Assembly (NCBI GenBank): GCA_964607765.1
Contig: CAZSNT010000004.1
Span: forward strand, 1 to 64,000
Direction: 5' to 3'
DNA: 64,000 bases
Origin: CAZSNT01 sp964607765
Lineage (GTDB): Bacteria > Verrucomicrobiota > Lentisphaeria > Oligosphaerales > JABHEG01
Shown here: one piece after another, positions 40,103-48,193 of the stretch
How positions within the stretch are numbered: position 1 is the stretch's first letter
Layout: each line of letters starts with the position of its first letter
The notes under the pieces: generated by a model
Database searches by the model: none
What the model was told of the DNA's origin: nothing
The model's input: the letters and a program-made list of their open reading frames with translations, nothing else
Made by a program: the position numbers and the translations under genes

Positions 40103-40893
40103 GGTGCGAACAGGTCTACACCTTCACGCAGTTGGTTCGGGATGATGGGGCGGCTCAACCAGTGCCCCTCGGCTTCGAACACGGCCTGGAGAAACGCGGC
40201 TCGCACGTACTTGTAGCGTCCGACTACACGTCCCGTCTCTTCGTCCTCCACTTTGATGTACAGCCCTTCCATGAGCCGGCTGGGATCGGTCTCTCTCGCC
40301 GCCCGCTCCACGTCGAGACCGCGATCTGTGCAGATGGCGGTCAGATCCTGTGTGTGCGTGGGGCTGATGAAGAGCGAAGGGCCGATCAGCGCCTTGAGGT
40401 CCGCCAGGCTGTCCACCTGCCCGGAGTGAAGCACCGCCACGGAACAGACCGGCAGGTCCCGGAGAAGGCCCTGCCGTGTCGGTGTGTCGAGGAACGTCAT
40501 GTCGGTTGTGTCCAGCACGTCGAACTCCATGAAGTAGTGCGGCAGCGCATTGTAGAACACGGTGTGCTTCGCATACATCCACTCGCCGTACATCACATAT
40601 CGATCCCGCAACACGTCCCAGAGACGCGCAGTGTGTACGCTCGCCCACTGCTTGAGCAGGCTGAAGTGCTTCTCCCTGCCGCCCCCGACCAGGTAGTGGC
40701 CGCGGCTCTGCAACAGCAGATCCCCCGCGGAAGAGAAGCTGACCGCACTGTTGGCGCCGTCCATCTTCTCCTCCACGACCAGATGCAGACCTGCGATCTC
40801 CGCGAACGGCACACTGTCGAGATCCTCATCGCCAGGCTGCAGGCGAGAGCCCTCGATGTGCTGTGTGCGGGGGTATTTGTGTATCTGCTCCAT
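40099..40893 (-). CDS. RNA ligase (nucleotidyltransferase superfamily)
   Basis: A 264-residue protein. Motif I is LVVEEKMDGANSAV with the lysine that becomes adenylylated. Motif III is YGEWMYAKHT, motif IV is EGLYIKVED and motif V is GRYKYVR. Together they mark an ATP-dependent RNA ligase of the Rnl family (RNA_ligase domain). I start it at MEQIHKYPRT (40893); a TTG three codons earlier is an alternative. It seals ends prepared by HD-Pnk, whose gene overlaps by 4 bases. The ligase is short, with no obvious extra C-terminal domain. Confidence 0.9.
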   Translation of the reverse strand: MEQIHKYPRTQHIEGSRLQPGDEDLDSVPFAEIAGLHLVVEEKMDGANSAVSFSSAGDLLLQSRGHYLVGGGREKHFSLLKQWASVHTARLWDVLRDRYVMYGEWMYAKHTVFYNALPHYFMEFDVLDTTDMTFLDTPTRQGLLRDLPVCSVAVLHSGQVDSLADLKALIGPSLFISPTHTQDLTAICTDRGLDVERAARETDPSRLMEGLYIKVEDEETGRVVGRYKYVRAAFLQAVFEAEGHWLSRPIIPNQLREGVDLFAP

Positions 40894-40912
40894 ACTCCAC
40901 AAGCCACGAGGC

Positions 40913-41614
40913 TCAGATTCTGACCACTGCGATCGTGTGGTTCAGCACGTACGAGACGTTCACGCCGGCGGCTCCCGCGTTAAGGAACATCTCCTCCAGC
41001 GTCTCACCCGAGAACAAACGAACATGGTGAGGATTACTGTCGGGCTTCGAGGGAACGCTCGCGATGACGAACCGCCGGGCAACACGAACTGCTTCCCTTG
41101 CCGCCACCTCGGCGTCAGCAATGTGCTCAAGCACTTCGAACATTGTCACGACATCGAACTCATCGTCGGCGAACTCGATCACACGCGCGTCCATGTGGCA
41201 CGCACGCAATCCCGTCACGCCACCGTCGGCGACGATCTGAATCTCTTTGGCACGGCTCTCACTCGCATCGATCGCCGTCACAGGCGTGCTCTCGAGCTCT
41301 TCCAGCATCGGCCACAATGCTGTCCCTCGGCCGCTGCCGATGTCCAAGACAGTACCGGGCTGAACGCCTTTCAGTATCCCCAGAACGCGCTTCACCCTCG
41401 GAAGTCCCCGTGTCCGTTTGAATCGATGAAGCCGCAGTCCCTGCCGCCGACCGCAATCCACCAGCCGAGTCATGTCTGATCGTGACAGATCGCCTAACGG
41501 GAGATCCACCAGATCCCGGACCTCCGTCAGGTCCCGACCGCCGAGAGCTCCGCGGACATAGGCTGCGGCAAGACGAAGATGGTGTTGGCCAGAGCGTTCA
41601 GTCATATCACTCAA
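40913..41614 (-). CDS. Class I SAM-dependent methyltransferase of the RNA-repair operon
   Basis: A 233-residue protein. SAM-binding motif I is VLDIGSGRGTALWP, followed by VTAIDASESRAKE. Motif IV region is EFDVVTMFEVLEHI, and motif V is VARRFVIASVP. This is a Methyltransf_11/25-like fold. It is the first gene of the repair operon, so an RNA substrate is plausible, for example end capping as Hen1 does, but it lacks the Hen1 metal-binding motif, so that function is not supported. Start alternatives are MSDMTERS or MTERS. Confidence is high for methyltransferase, low for substrate. Confidence 0.85.
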   Translation of the reverse strand: MSDMTERSGQHHLRLAAAYVRGALGGRDLTEVRDLVDLPLGDLSRSDMTRLVDCGRRQGLRLHRFKRTRGLPRVKRVLGILKGVQPGTVLDIGSGRGTALWPMLEELESTPVTAIDASESRAKEIQIVADGGVTGLRACHMDARVIEFADDEFDVVTMFEVLEHIADAEVAAREAVRVARRFVIASVPSKPDSNPHHVRLFSGETLEEMFLNAGAAGVNVSYVLNHTIAVVRI

Positions 41615-41986
41615 AAGATCAGATGCCGTGCCCGGGCGTTCGTAAGTCGGCGCGGGGATATGGGCTGAACGCCTGCTTGAGACCGGCAGCCCAGTCGACT
41701 GAATCTACCACCCAGGCAGGAACTTGACGACCTCGGTATGAACACCGTTGCCCGCCTTCCCCCAAGGCCCTGCCACTCCCACGTCATCCATCCACCCGGT
41801 CCTACCGCAGGACAGGACAACACGTTCCGATGGCCGCATCTGTGTCTCGCTGTTCGCGTTCCCAGCCAGCCAGAGGAGTCTGTCGTGTTTGTGGGGTTCT
41901 TACACATGTCAGTGAGCCGTCCGCAAGCCCGGTAGGGGTTCGCGGCATGCGTATCCACGAAGTGACAGAACGGTAGGAGGGACGCG
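41615..41986. other. Divergent intergenic region
   Basis: A 372-base region between the minus-strand RNA-repair operon and the plus-strand envelope locus. The only element I can name is the motif at 41888. No other gene or repeat is evident. Confidence 0.5.
41888..41905 (+). promoter_or_regulatory. Conserved upstream motif TTTGTGGGGTTCTTAC, copy 1
   Basis: TTTGTGGGGTTCTTACAC, about 82 bases before the first gene of the envelope locus. Close matches precede the ExbB-like gene (45171), the second secreted protein (47023) and the 51.3 kb operon (51207). It is probably a shared promoter or operator. Confidence 0.5.
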
Positions 41987-42715
41987 ATGAGCCAGTTGAG
42001 TAGGAACCGACCTTGGTCCCGAGTGACGTGGGTCGTGATCGCGGCTTTCGCAGGCTCCCTGGTGGGATCGGCCCAGGATGCGACTGCTCCGAGAATCGAG
42101 GGTGGGTACAGACTGTGCCCCGACCATAGAAAAGAGGGTGCCGGGTACGCTGACACCGCTCGTGAGGACCTTGTCAGGCAGCTTTCCGCCATCCGCAGGT
42201 GCGAACAAGAGCTTCGCCGCCGAGCAGACGAGTCACCGAACGACCGCGCTATCCGGTCCGACCTCATTGACGCCATCCACTGCAAGTACAAACTCGCCCG
42301 CCTCATCCTGGAGCATAGCGTCCGGGACGTGCAACGGGAGGTGGTCGACCGGGACATCGTCCTGCGGCGCATGGAGGCGGCGTTGCTTCGTGCTGAGTCC
42401 GTCGTCCCGACACTCTCTGAGCTGCGCGAACTCGACGGCCATGCTTCAGCTATCGATCGCTTCTGTCAGCGACGTGTCCGCGCAGGCAGCGTCGCGGCTC
42501 CCCGGATGATCGACGCTCTCGCCTGCCTTCGCGCTCGACTCGAGTTGGGCCGTGCAGGTGCGTCGGGGAACAGGCGAATGGAGTTGCTTCACGAGGCGAT
42601 CAGTCAGGACATGACAGGCTGGCGCCGTGTCGTGGGGCGGCTCCAGCGTGTGCTGGCCGCACTTGCGGAGCGCGAACGGACCGAGGTGGACGAGGTGATC
42701 AAGTCCTATTCCTGA
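41987..42715 (+). CDS. Secreted helical protein, family A copy 1
   Basis: A 242-residue protein with a Sec signal peptide (VVIAAFAGSLVGSAQD) and then RIEGGYRLC, the IEGGY motif shared with the copies at 47116 and 49190. The mature part is helical and charged (LSAIRRCEQELRRRADES), with a repeated pattern of Arg/Glu-rich helices. It is shorter and more diverged than the other two copies. It is followed by a lipoprotein gene. Probably periplasmic; no enzyme motif. Confidence 0.75.
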   Translation: MSQLSRNRPWSRVTWVVIAAFAGSLVGSAQDATAPRIEGGYRLCPDHRKEGAGYADTAREDLVRQLSAIRRCEQELRRRADESPNDRAIRSDLIDAIHCKYKLARLILEHSVRDVQREVVDRDIVLRRMEAALLRAESVVPTLSELRELDGHASAIDRFCQRRVRAGSVAAPRMIDALACLRARLELGRAGASGNRRMELLHEAISQDMTGWRRVVGRLQRVLAALAERERTEVDEVIKSYS

Positions 42716-42860
42716 GCGCGTGAACGCCCGATGGGACCCTCTGCACAGTCTCCGTGTGTGGAGACCTGCCCGTCCTGTTGACAGCGGAATCGCCCCCTAT
42801 TCGCCGTGGAGTGCCCGTAGGGAAGCGAAGAGAACAGAGTCGGAAACAAGGAGTGACAAG

Positions 42861-43808
42861 ATGATCCCAACAAGAACGACGGATCAAGGCGGCCATTGTC
42901 CGCATCGTGTGTGGCCTGCGGGGTACGACAGTGCGTGGCGGCTTCTGCCCCGGTGCCTGGCCGCCCTTGCTGTGTTCGCACCACTGGCTGTGTTGCTCAG
43001 CGGTTGCGGTACCCTCTCACTGCAGGAACGCGGAAGAAAGGGTGAGGCCAACCGGGAAGACCAGGCGCTGGATCTGTCTGGTCTGGACACCCCCACCGAC
43101 ATGCCGGAGGAGCTCGACAAGCGGTCCGCCTTCGACGTGGTGACCGCCGCGGCCTATCTGGGCACGGTCAAACCGGGGGAAGCGGCCAAGGCGTATGTGA
43201 CCCTCGCCAAGCGCCACGGCGCCAGCTACGAGTCGGCGTTTGCCCGGGACGCGTTCCACAGTGCGATCGCTTCGGCCTGGACTGCCGGGGACCCCGCGCT
43301 GATTCGCAGGATCTTCTCTGACTACGACCGTCGGCTGGACGTGATCGAACGCGCTCCCGAACCACGATGGATCGGCGAACTGCGCGGGTTCTTCCGGGTC
43401 CGGGACAACGAACGCCTGGCGCGGGCCTACGATCAGCTCAGCGTCAACAGGCAACAGCTGTCGGATCCTCTGCTTCGTCGGCGTGCGGATCGGTGGTTGG
43501 AGCGCCACCGGAGCGCGACTCTGGCGCTCGTACGTATGTTCCGTGACGAGGATCCCGAGGACTGGGATGCCGAGCTTCTCGAGGGCTTGGTGGAGGCCGA
43601 AGCGAACCTCCGTGGGGGCTACGTCTCAGATGACAGCGAGATCCTGCTGTACGCGCAGGCCAGAGACCTGGTGAACGGCTCGCGCGAAGCAGGAACGGCT
43701 ACCCACATCGTCGCGGTCGTCAAGTTGTTCCTCACCACTACTGACCTGGTGCATCAGCCGGACCGGGACGAGTTCATGCTCGGCGAGACATACACGCGCA
43801 AGGAGTAG
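42861..43808 (+). CDS. Lipoprotein, family B copy 1
   Basis: A 315-residue protein starting at MIPTRTTDQGG, chosen for GGAGTGAC upstream. After an unusually long N-terminal stretch, a signal segment LAVFAPLAVLLSGCGTLSLQ gives a lipobox LSGC. The mature part is helical and shares blocks with the lipoproteins at 48194 and 50235: AAAYLGTVKPGEAAKAYVTL, FARDAFHSAIASAWTAGDP, APEPRWIGELRGFFRV and VEAEANLRGGYVSDDSEILL. Pattern resembles tetratricopeptide-like helix pairs. Anchored in a membrane, it probably pairs with the preceding secreted protein. Confidence 0.8.
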   Translation: MIPTRTTDQGGHCPHRVWPAGYDSAWRLLPRCLAALAVFAPLAVLLSGCGTLSLQERGRKGEANREDQALDLSGLDTPTDMPEELDKRSAFDVVTAAAYLGTVKPGEAAKAYVTLAKRHGASYESAFARDAFHSAIASAWTAGDPALIRRIFSDYDRRLDVIERAPEPRWIGELRGFFRVRDNERLARAYDQLSVNRQQLSDPLLRRRADRWLERHRSATLALVRMFRDEDPEDWDAELLEGLVEAEANLRGGYVSDDSEILLYAQARDLVNGSREAGTATHIVAVVKLFLTTTDLVHQPDRDEFMLGETYTRKE

Positions 43809-43875
43809 GCTCCCTGGGTCCGGCCCATAGCTGAGCCCAATCGGAGCCGTCCCCCAATTGAGGAGATAGAGAACA

Positions 43876-44325
43876 ATGAAACAGACCGCACTCAAGGTGC
43901 TTACGGCCGTGTTCGCATTCGCCTGCCTTGCTTACCTGACGTACGCAGGCACATATCTGGCCAGAACCGCCTACAGTCGCGTCTCGGACGTGCAAGACTT
44001 GCCGCCCGAGACCGCAGCGTCCTCGCACGCGGAGACCGAACCGGCCGAGGACGAACCTGGAGACGAGCAAACGGTGCAGCTGCCGCCGGCGTCAGTCCCT
44101 TCCGGAGAGCCCCCGCCACCCGCCGCGCGTCGACCACTGGAGCCGGCGGCCAAGGTCGAGCCGCGGGTGCCGACGGTGCCCGTGCGAGAGCAAATCTCCG
44201 AGCCAGAGCCCAGACGAGCTGTTCAGGTGACGAAACCGCCCGTGCCCCCGGTCCCCATTGCGGACGCCGGGCCGACGTACGACGAAATGCGGACCAAACT
44301 CGACAGGGCGCAGAAGGTCCGGTAG
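43876..44325 (+). CDS. Single-pass membrane protein with Pro/Glu-rich tail
   Basis: A 149-residue protein. One N-terminal membrane segment (VLTAVFAFACLAYLTYAG) is followed by a long Pro/Glu/Ala-rich disordered region and a short C-terminal helix YDEMRTKLDRAQKVR. The layout is like TonB or TolA-type spanning proteins without a recognisable TonB C-terminal domain. GAGGAGATAG precedes the ATG. A similar protein is at 46338, suggesting paralogy. Confidence 0.7.
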   Translation: MKQTALKVLTAVFAFACLAYLTYAGTYLARTAYSRVSDVQDLPPETAASSHAETEPAEDEPGDEQTVQLPPASVPSGEPPPPAARRPLEPAAKVEPRVPTVPVREQISEPEPRRAVQVTKPPVPPVPIADAGPTYDEMRTKLDRAQKVR

Positions 44326-44397
44326 CGCGTGGACCTCGTCAGGGAAGTACCTGCCCCCACACCTTGGATTCGCAGCAATCAGGAAAGGAACCCTCAC

Positions 44398-45138
44398 ATG
44401 AGCATCGGCAGAATGGCCATCGCCTGCGGAATCGTGCTGTTGGTCCTGGCAATCGTCGTTGCGGTCCTCCTGGCCGGCACGCCGCCCAGGACTTCCCCCG
44501 CGCCACACAAGGGGCCAGAGGAACAAGATGAGCCACCGGCAGAGCAGTATGCATCCAGCATGGTTGAGGATCAGGTGTTCTCGGTGCCGGATTCCCCGGT
44601 GCATGCAAACGATGAGTTGAGCACTTTGGGCGAGGAGCTTGCGGCGGAGCTTGGCAACGCCGTGCCGGTCGTGAACGCGACATTCACGGACATGTCCTTC
44701 CAGGTGTTCATGGATCTCATGATGCGCGAAGGCGTGGTGTTCGTGGCCCACGACCGTCCGACTGACGGGTTCTACCGGGTCACGTCCAAGTCTCCGGTGT
44801 CGTTCGAGGCCACGGCGCCAGAGGCACTGCTCGGGGTGAATCCCCGCTACTGCCGAATCGGTGCCACGGGGAGTGGAACGCGTGACGTCGTCCAGTCATG
44901 GCGACGTTCGCACGGCACCCCGGCGAGTGCTGCTCCCGACATTCTCATGTTCCTGCCCAAACGCGTGGAGTGGGCCGTCCTGGGGGCGCTTGCCTCAGCC
45001 ACCCCTCCGCCGGCGCAGGTCACGACATACCGGGGCACATACCGGCGTTGCCGGAGCGATGGGATTGAGCTGGTCATCCAGGAGGCCGTGCGCAGGGACG
45101 GTGTCGCTGTGGCAATGACCACAACGGTAGTCTTCTGA
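44398..45138 (+). CDS. Membrane-anchored protein of unknown function
   Basis: A 246-residue protein starting MSIGRMAIACGIVLLVLAIV, a single N-terminal membrane anchor, with GGAAAGGAA upstream. After a Pro-rich linker (about residues 28-50) the rest is a soluble domain with DMSFQVFMDLMMREGVVFVA and RYCRIGATGSGT. It may be a periplasmic binding or scaffolding domain. No family is recognised. The locus context of the ExbB/ExbD-like genes just downstream suggests an envelope role. Confidence 0.65.
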   Translation: MSIGRMAIACGIVLLVLAIVVAVLLAGTPPRTSPAPHKGPEEQDEPPAEQYASSMVEDQVFSVPDSPVHANDELSTLGEELAAELGNAVPVVNATFTDMSFQVFMDLMMREGVVFVAHDRPTDGFYRVTSKSPVSFEATAPEALLGVNPRYCRIGATGSGTRDVVQSWRRSHGTPASAAPDILMFLPKRVEWAVLGALASATPPPAQVTTYRGTYRRCRSDGIELVIQEAVRRDGVAVAMTTTVVF

Positions 45139-45170
45139 ACGCATCAGGATAGCGAACCACACCGCTCCTG

Positions 45171-45190
45171 GTTTGTGAGTTTCTTATCAC
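45171..45190 (+). promoter_or_regulatory. Conserved upstream motif, copy 2
   Basis: GTTTGTGAGTTTCTTATCAC, about 64 bases before the ExbB-like start. It matches the motifs at 41888 and 47023 at TTGTG, a short A/G-rich gap, and TTCTTA. Confidence 0.45.
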
Positions 45191-45252
45191 AAGTAGACGC
45201 ACTCGGTGCCCGACAAGCACCAATGGCAGCGATAGAGCAATGGAGGAACGCC

Positions 45253-45753
45253 ATGATCAATGAATCACTACGGGGAACGCCGAAACACGAGGCTGTTCTC
45301 TGGATCACAGTTCTGGTAGTCGCCGTGGCGTGTGGGGCTTGGGCGGGCCTGGGAGCCGCCACGGAGCCCTTCGTGCTTGGCCTGGCGACCGGTTGGGTCC
45401 AGACACTGCGCGAGTGGCATTCGGCCGTGGGACCAACGTTCCCCTTCCTGATCTCATTGCCGCCTCTCTTCCTGTTCTGGGGACTGGCGAAGCCCGACTA
45501 CGACGCCATCAGCGTCGCCAATGAGCTGAGCGTGTCACTGGGCACGCTCGGCACCGTCATCGGCATGGTCGGAGCTTTGCGGAGTCTGGACGGCGTCGAG
45601 GGTCTTGATGGCCTTCTCGCACTTGTCCCGTCCTTCTGCAATGCGCTGATCAGCACAGGAGTGGGACTTATCGGACTCATGGTCGGCGTCGTGCTCCGCA
45701 AGCTCGCGGGCATCAGCAAGCCCACACCCGCCGCCGTACTCAAGCGCACATGA
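45253..45753 (+). CDS. ExbB/TolQ/MotA-like membrane protein
   Basis: A 166-residue protein starting MINESLRGTPKHEAV, with GGAGGAACGCC upstream. Three membrane segments are seen (about 15-38, 60-80 and 120-150). The signature is SLGTLGTVIGMVGALRSLDG followed by FCNALISTGVGLIGLMVGVV, as in the proton-channel helices of ExbB and TolQ. It is shorter than canonical ExbB (about 240) and lacks most of the cytoplasmic loop. Its neighbour at 45770 looks like ExbD, so together they would be an energised stator pair. Confidence is good for the family, moderate for proton-channel function. Confidence 0.78.
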   Translation: MINESLRGTPKHEAVLWITVLVVAVACGAWAGLGAATEPFVLGLATGWVQTLREWHSAVGPTFPFLISLPPLFLFWGLAKPDYDAISVANELSVSLGTLGTVIGMVGALRSLDGVEGLDGLLALVPSFCNALISTGVGLIGLMVGVVLRKLAGISKPTPAAVLKRT

Positions 45754-45769
45754 CCGAGGAGGAAACGCC

Positions 45770-46219
45770 ATGCTGGGAATCCGTACTCTCGTGGACATCG
45801 GGTTCTTCCTGTCCATCATTGGCTTCGTAGTCTACCCGTTTGTCAATGAGGCGACTCGCCAGGACAAGACCTGTGACACAGCCCCCCCGACCCGCTCCGG
45901 TCGTGCAGAGGTATTCGAGGTGGACATCGTCGACCCCAGCGAGTCCAATCACGGCGAGGCGAGGTCGTTTGAGATACCCACGCTCACGATCGATGCCCTT
46001 GGCCGGAAGGTGCGAGGCATCTATCTGGACGGCACGGAAATCGAAGCCGTAGGCATCAGCGCCGAGGTGAAGAAGCGAGGCATCAGACGACTTCTCGTCG
46101 ATGCTAATCCGGACGCCGCTCGTCAAGTCATCATGGACGCCAAACGCCTCTGCAAGCAAGGGGGGGTGACCAGCTTCGCGGATACCCGAGATCCGAGTAA
46201 TCCCGTCCTGATCGACTGA
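45770..46219 (+). CDS. ExbD/TolR-like protein
   Basis: A 149-residue protein. One N-terminal membrane segment (VDIGFFLSIIGFVVYPF) is followed by a periplasmic domain with SFEIPTLTIDALGRKV and GIRRLLVDANPDAARQVIMD AKRLCKQGG, which has the look of the ExbD/TolR beta-alpha-beta C-domain (a-d-x-x-a-x-y-x-x-v-x-x-x-m-d). The membrane segment holds an Asp (VDIGFF), the residue expected to carry protons in ExbD. GGAGGAAAC precedes the start. It pairs with the ExbB-like gene. Confidence 0.7.
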   Translation: MLGIRTLVDIGFFLSIIGFVVYPFVNEATRQDKTCDTAPPTRSGRAEVFEVDIVDPSESNHGEARSFEIPTLTIDALGRKVRGIYLDGTEIEAVGISAEVKKRGIRRLLVDANPDAARQVIMDAKRLCKQGGVTSFADTRDPSNPVLID

Positions 46220-46337
46220 TGCACAGCCCACGTCGGAAGCAGGCCCGCGCGGGCGCGAACACCCCGCCACCAGACGGGCCTCTCAGTTGGCCGCCGTGTC
46301 TTGATCACAAACAGCCTTAACCCAGGAGAGAACCACT

Positions 46338-46967
46338 ATGAGGCCCATCTTGTCCGCGCTCACGTTTCTGCTCAAAGTTGCCGTCATGGTCGGCTTGGTG
46401 GCAGGTCTTCTGGCCGCCTCCCTGTGGATTCTGAGTCAGGCAAACGTGATCACGTTCCGTTCGCCCCCGTCCCACGTGCGGTCACCGTCGGGTAGGCCGG
46501 CCGACGCTCCCGGCGGCGCAGGTGACGCCGATATCGAGTCGCAGGAGACGGACGACGAGGCGCATTCCCAGGACGCATCGCCGGTTCCCGACCCCCTGCT
46601 CGAGAAGGCCGAGGCTGCCAAGTCGAAGGCAGACCGCGAGTACCGCGAGCTTCGCGCCAAGGTGAGCGGGATCATGTCCGCGCGTAGCCCCGCCGATCCT
46701 CAGTCGTCCCCCGAAGTGCTGGACGGGGACGGAGGGGCGCTGAAGGCGGAGGGCGACGCGACGCCAGAGACAAGGACGCCAGCCGCATTGCCCGATGCCC
46801 CCGGCTATCGGGACCTCCGGCGGCGGTTGGCCCGGATTCCCGCGGCACAGCCGCGCAGCGGTAGCCAAACGGCTGCAGAGCCGGTACCGGCGGTCGAGCC
46901 TGTCGACGACGCTCCCGAGTACGGTGACCTCAAGCAGCGGCTCGCCTCGGCACTGGGACGGGAATAG
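46338..46967 (+). CDS. TolA/TonB-like single-pass protein
   Basis: A 209-residue protein: N-terminal membrane segment VAVMVGLVAGLLAASLWILS, then a long Glu/Pro/Ala-rich charged region (KAEAAKSKADREYRELRAKV), ending in EYGDLKQRLASALGRE. YxDLRxRLA and YGDLKQRLA are repeated short motifs. It resembles TolA/TonB in layout rather than sequence and is similar in design to the protein at 43876. AGGAGAGAA precedes the ATG. It follows the ExbD-like gene and would link the energised complex to envelope partners. Confidence 0.68.
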   Translation: MRPILSALTFLLKVAVMVGLVAGLLAASLWILSQANVITFRSPPSHVRSPSGRPADAPGGAGDADIESQETDDEAHSQDASPVPDPLLEKAEAAKSKADREYRELRAKVSGIMSARSPADPQSSPEVLDGDGGALKAEGDATPETRTPAALPDAPGYRDLRRRLARIPAAQPRSGSQTAAEPVPAVEPVDDAPEYGDLKQRLASALGRE

Positions 46968-47022
46968 GGGGCGCCCGAGCGAGCCGATGATCCCTCACAC
47001 GTGTGCCCCGTCGAGCCGGGCG

Positions 47023-47040
47023 CTTGTGGGATTCTTACAT
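47023..47040 (+). promoter_or_regulatory. Conserved upstream motif, copy 3
   Basis: CTTGTGGGATTCTTACAT, 76 bases before the ATG of the secreted protein at 47116. Best match to copy 1, with the TTCTTACA core intact. Confidence 0.5.
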
Positions 47041-47115
47041 AGAACGAACAACCCGGAGCCTGACGCCCGGGGGATGGACAAGAGTCAACGCAGGAACACG
47101 CCAGGAGGCGAAGAG

Positions 47116-48072
47116 ATGACGAACAAGAGAGTCAGGAACGCAACGGACAGACTGGTTGTGGCAGCAGTGCTTGCCGTGATTGCGCTCAGCGTGCGAGGAC
47201 AGGAAGCCACCCAGATCGAGGGCGGGTATGAGCTGCAGATCAAGCAGTACAAAGAGGCCCGCCGGAAGGTCGACGAGGCAATGCGCGAGGAGCCGGAACC
47301 GGTGCCGTCACCCGTCACTCCGGAGGAGATCGACGAACTGAAGACTCGGCAGGTCGAGCTCGGCCAGCAGATGAAGGAAAACCCGGACGACGAGGCCGCC
47401 CGGACCCAGTTCGAGGCCACGGTCGAAGCCAAGTACGCGAAGCTCCGCAAGGCCCTGGGCGCCGAGGTCGCCAACGCGGCAAACAACATCTCGCATGACA
47501 AGCGGGTCGTTCCTCTGCTGGAAGACTTCGTGCGGCGCGGCGAGGAGTTCAAGCGTAAGTCCGAGGATCGCCAGCTGTCTCCTGAGCAACGTGAGCACTA
47601 CCGCACGCTCTACAAGTCCCACATGGGAACGTATGCGCGGTACCAGAAGCGCATCCAGGAGCGCCGGAACCAGCAGGCACAGCGTCTCAAGCTCGCGCTG
47701 GTCAATGCCCGCGGGAGCTTTGACAAGCTGCTTCTCCCGGATGATGAACTGCTGAAAGTCATCGGTGAGCACACCGACTACGCGGACGCTTTGCGCACCG
47801 AGTACATCAATGACCTGAAGGGCTGGCTGGGCATCGCTGAGCAGCTCCAGATCCTGATCGACAATCTGGAAATCCGCGAACTGGTCGAGGGCCTGACAGG
47901 TCAGGGCATGTCCGGGGTGGGCAGCGTGAACCGCAAGCTGGCGGAACGGCGCAAGACGGCCATGACCAATATCCGCAAGCTCTACACCATGGTCGCCGGG
48001 CCGATCGGCAGCAAGCCGGATGACCTGGACAACTACGGGGAGGAGCAGATCGACGAGATGAGTCGCTGGTAG
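47116..48072 (+). CDS. Secreted helical protein, family A copy 2
   Basis: A 318-residue protein with signal peptide (VVAAVLAVIALSVRGQEA) and then QIEGGYELQIKQYKEARRK. The mature part is a long charged coiled-coil-like array: VELGQQMKENPDDEAARTQF, TLYKSHMGTYARYQKRIQER, and a C-terminal IDEMSRW shared with the third copy. No enzyme motif. Probably a periplasmic, elongated, helical protein. It is followed by its lipoprotein partner at 48194. Confidence 0.85.
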   Translation: MTNKRVRNATDRLVVAAVLAVIALSVRGQEATQIEGGYELQIKQYKEARRKVDEAMREEPEPVPSPVTPEEIDELKTRQVELGQQMKENPDDEAARTQFEATVEAKYAKLRKALGAEVANAANNISHDKRVVPLLEDFVRRGEEFKRKSEDRQLSPEQREHYRTLYKSHMGTYARYQKRIQERRNQQAQRLKLALVNARGSFDKLLLPDDELLKVIGEHTDYADALRTEYINDLKGWLGIAEQLQILIDNLEIRELVEGLTGQGMSGVGSVNRKLAERRKTAMTNIRKLYTMVAGPIGSKPDDLDNYGEEQIDEMSRW

Positions 48073-48089
48073 ACCGAAGATGACGAGTC

Positions 48090-48132
48090 GGAAGGGCCAC
48101 GGGCTGCACGCCAGGTGCATCGTGGCCCTTCC
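48090..48132 (+). terminator. Strong stem-loop between family A and family B genes
   Basis: GGAAGGGCCACG pairs perfectly with CGTGGCCCTTCC, and the loop holds a nested TGCAC/GTGCA. No T-run follows, so it may stabilise or separate the two messages rather than end transcription. Confidence 0.6.
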
Positions 48133-48193
48133 GGTCTTCCAGTCCCGGTTGCCGGCAGCGATCGACACACACAGAGCAAGAGGAGTCGAACAC

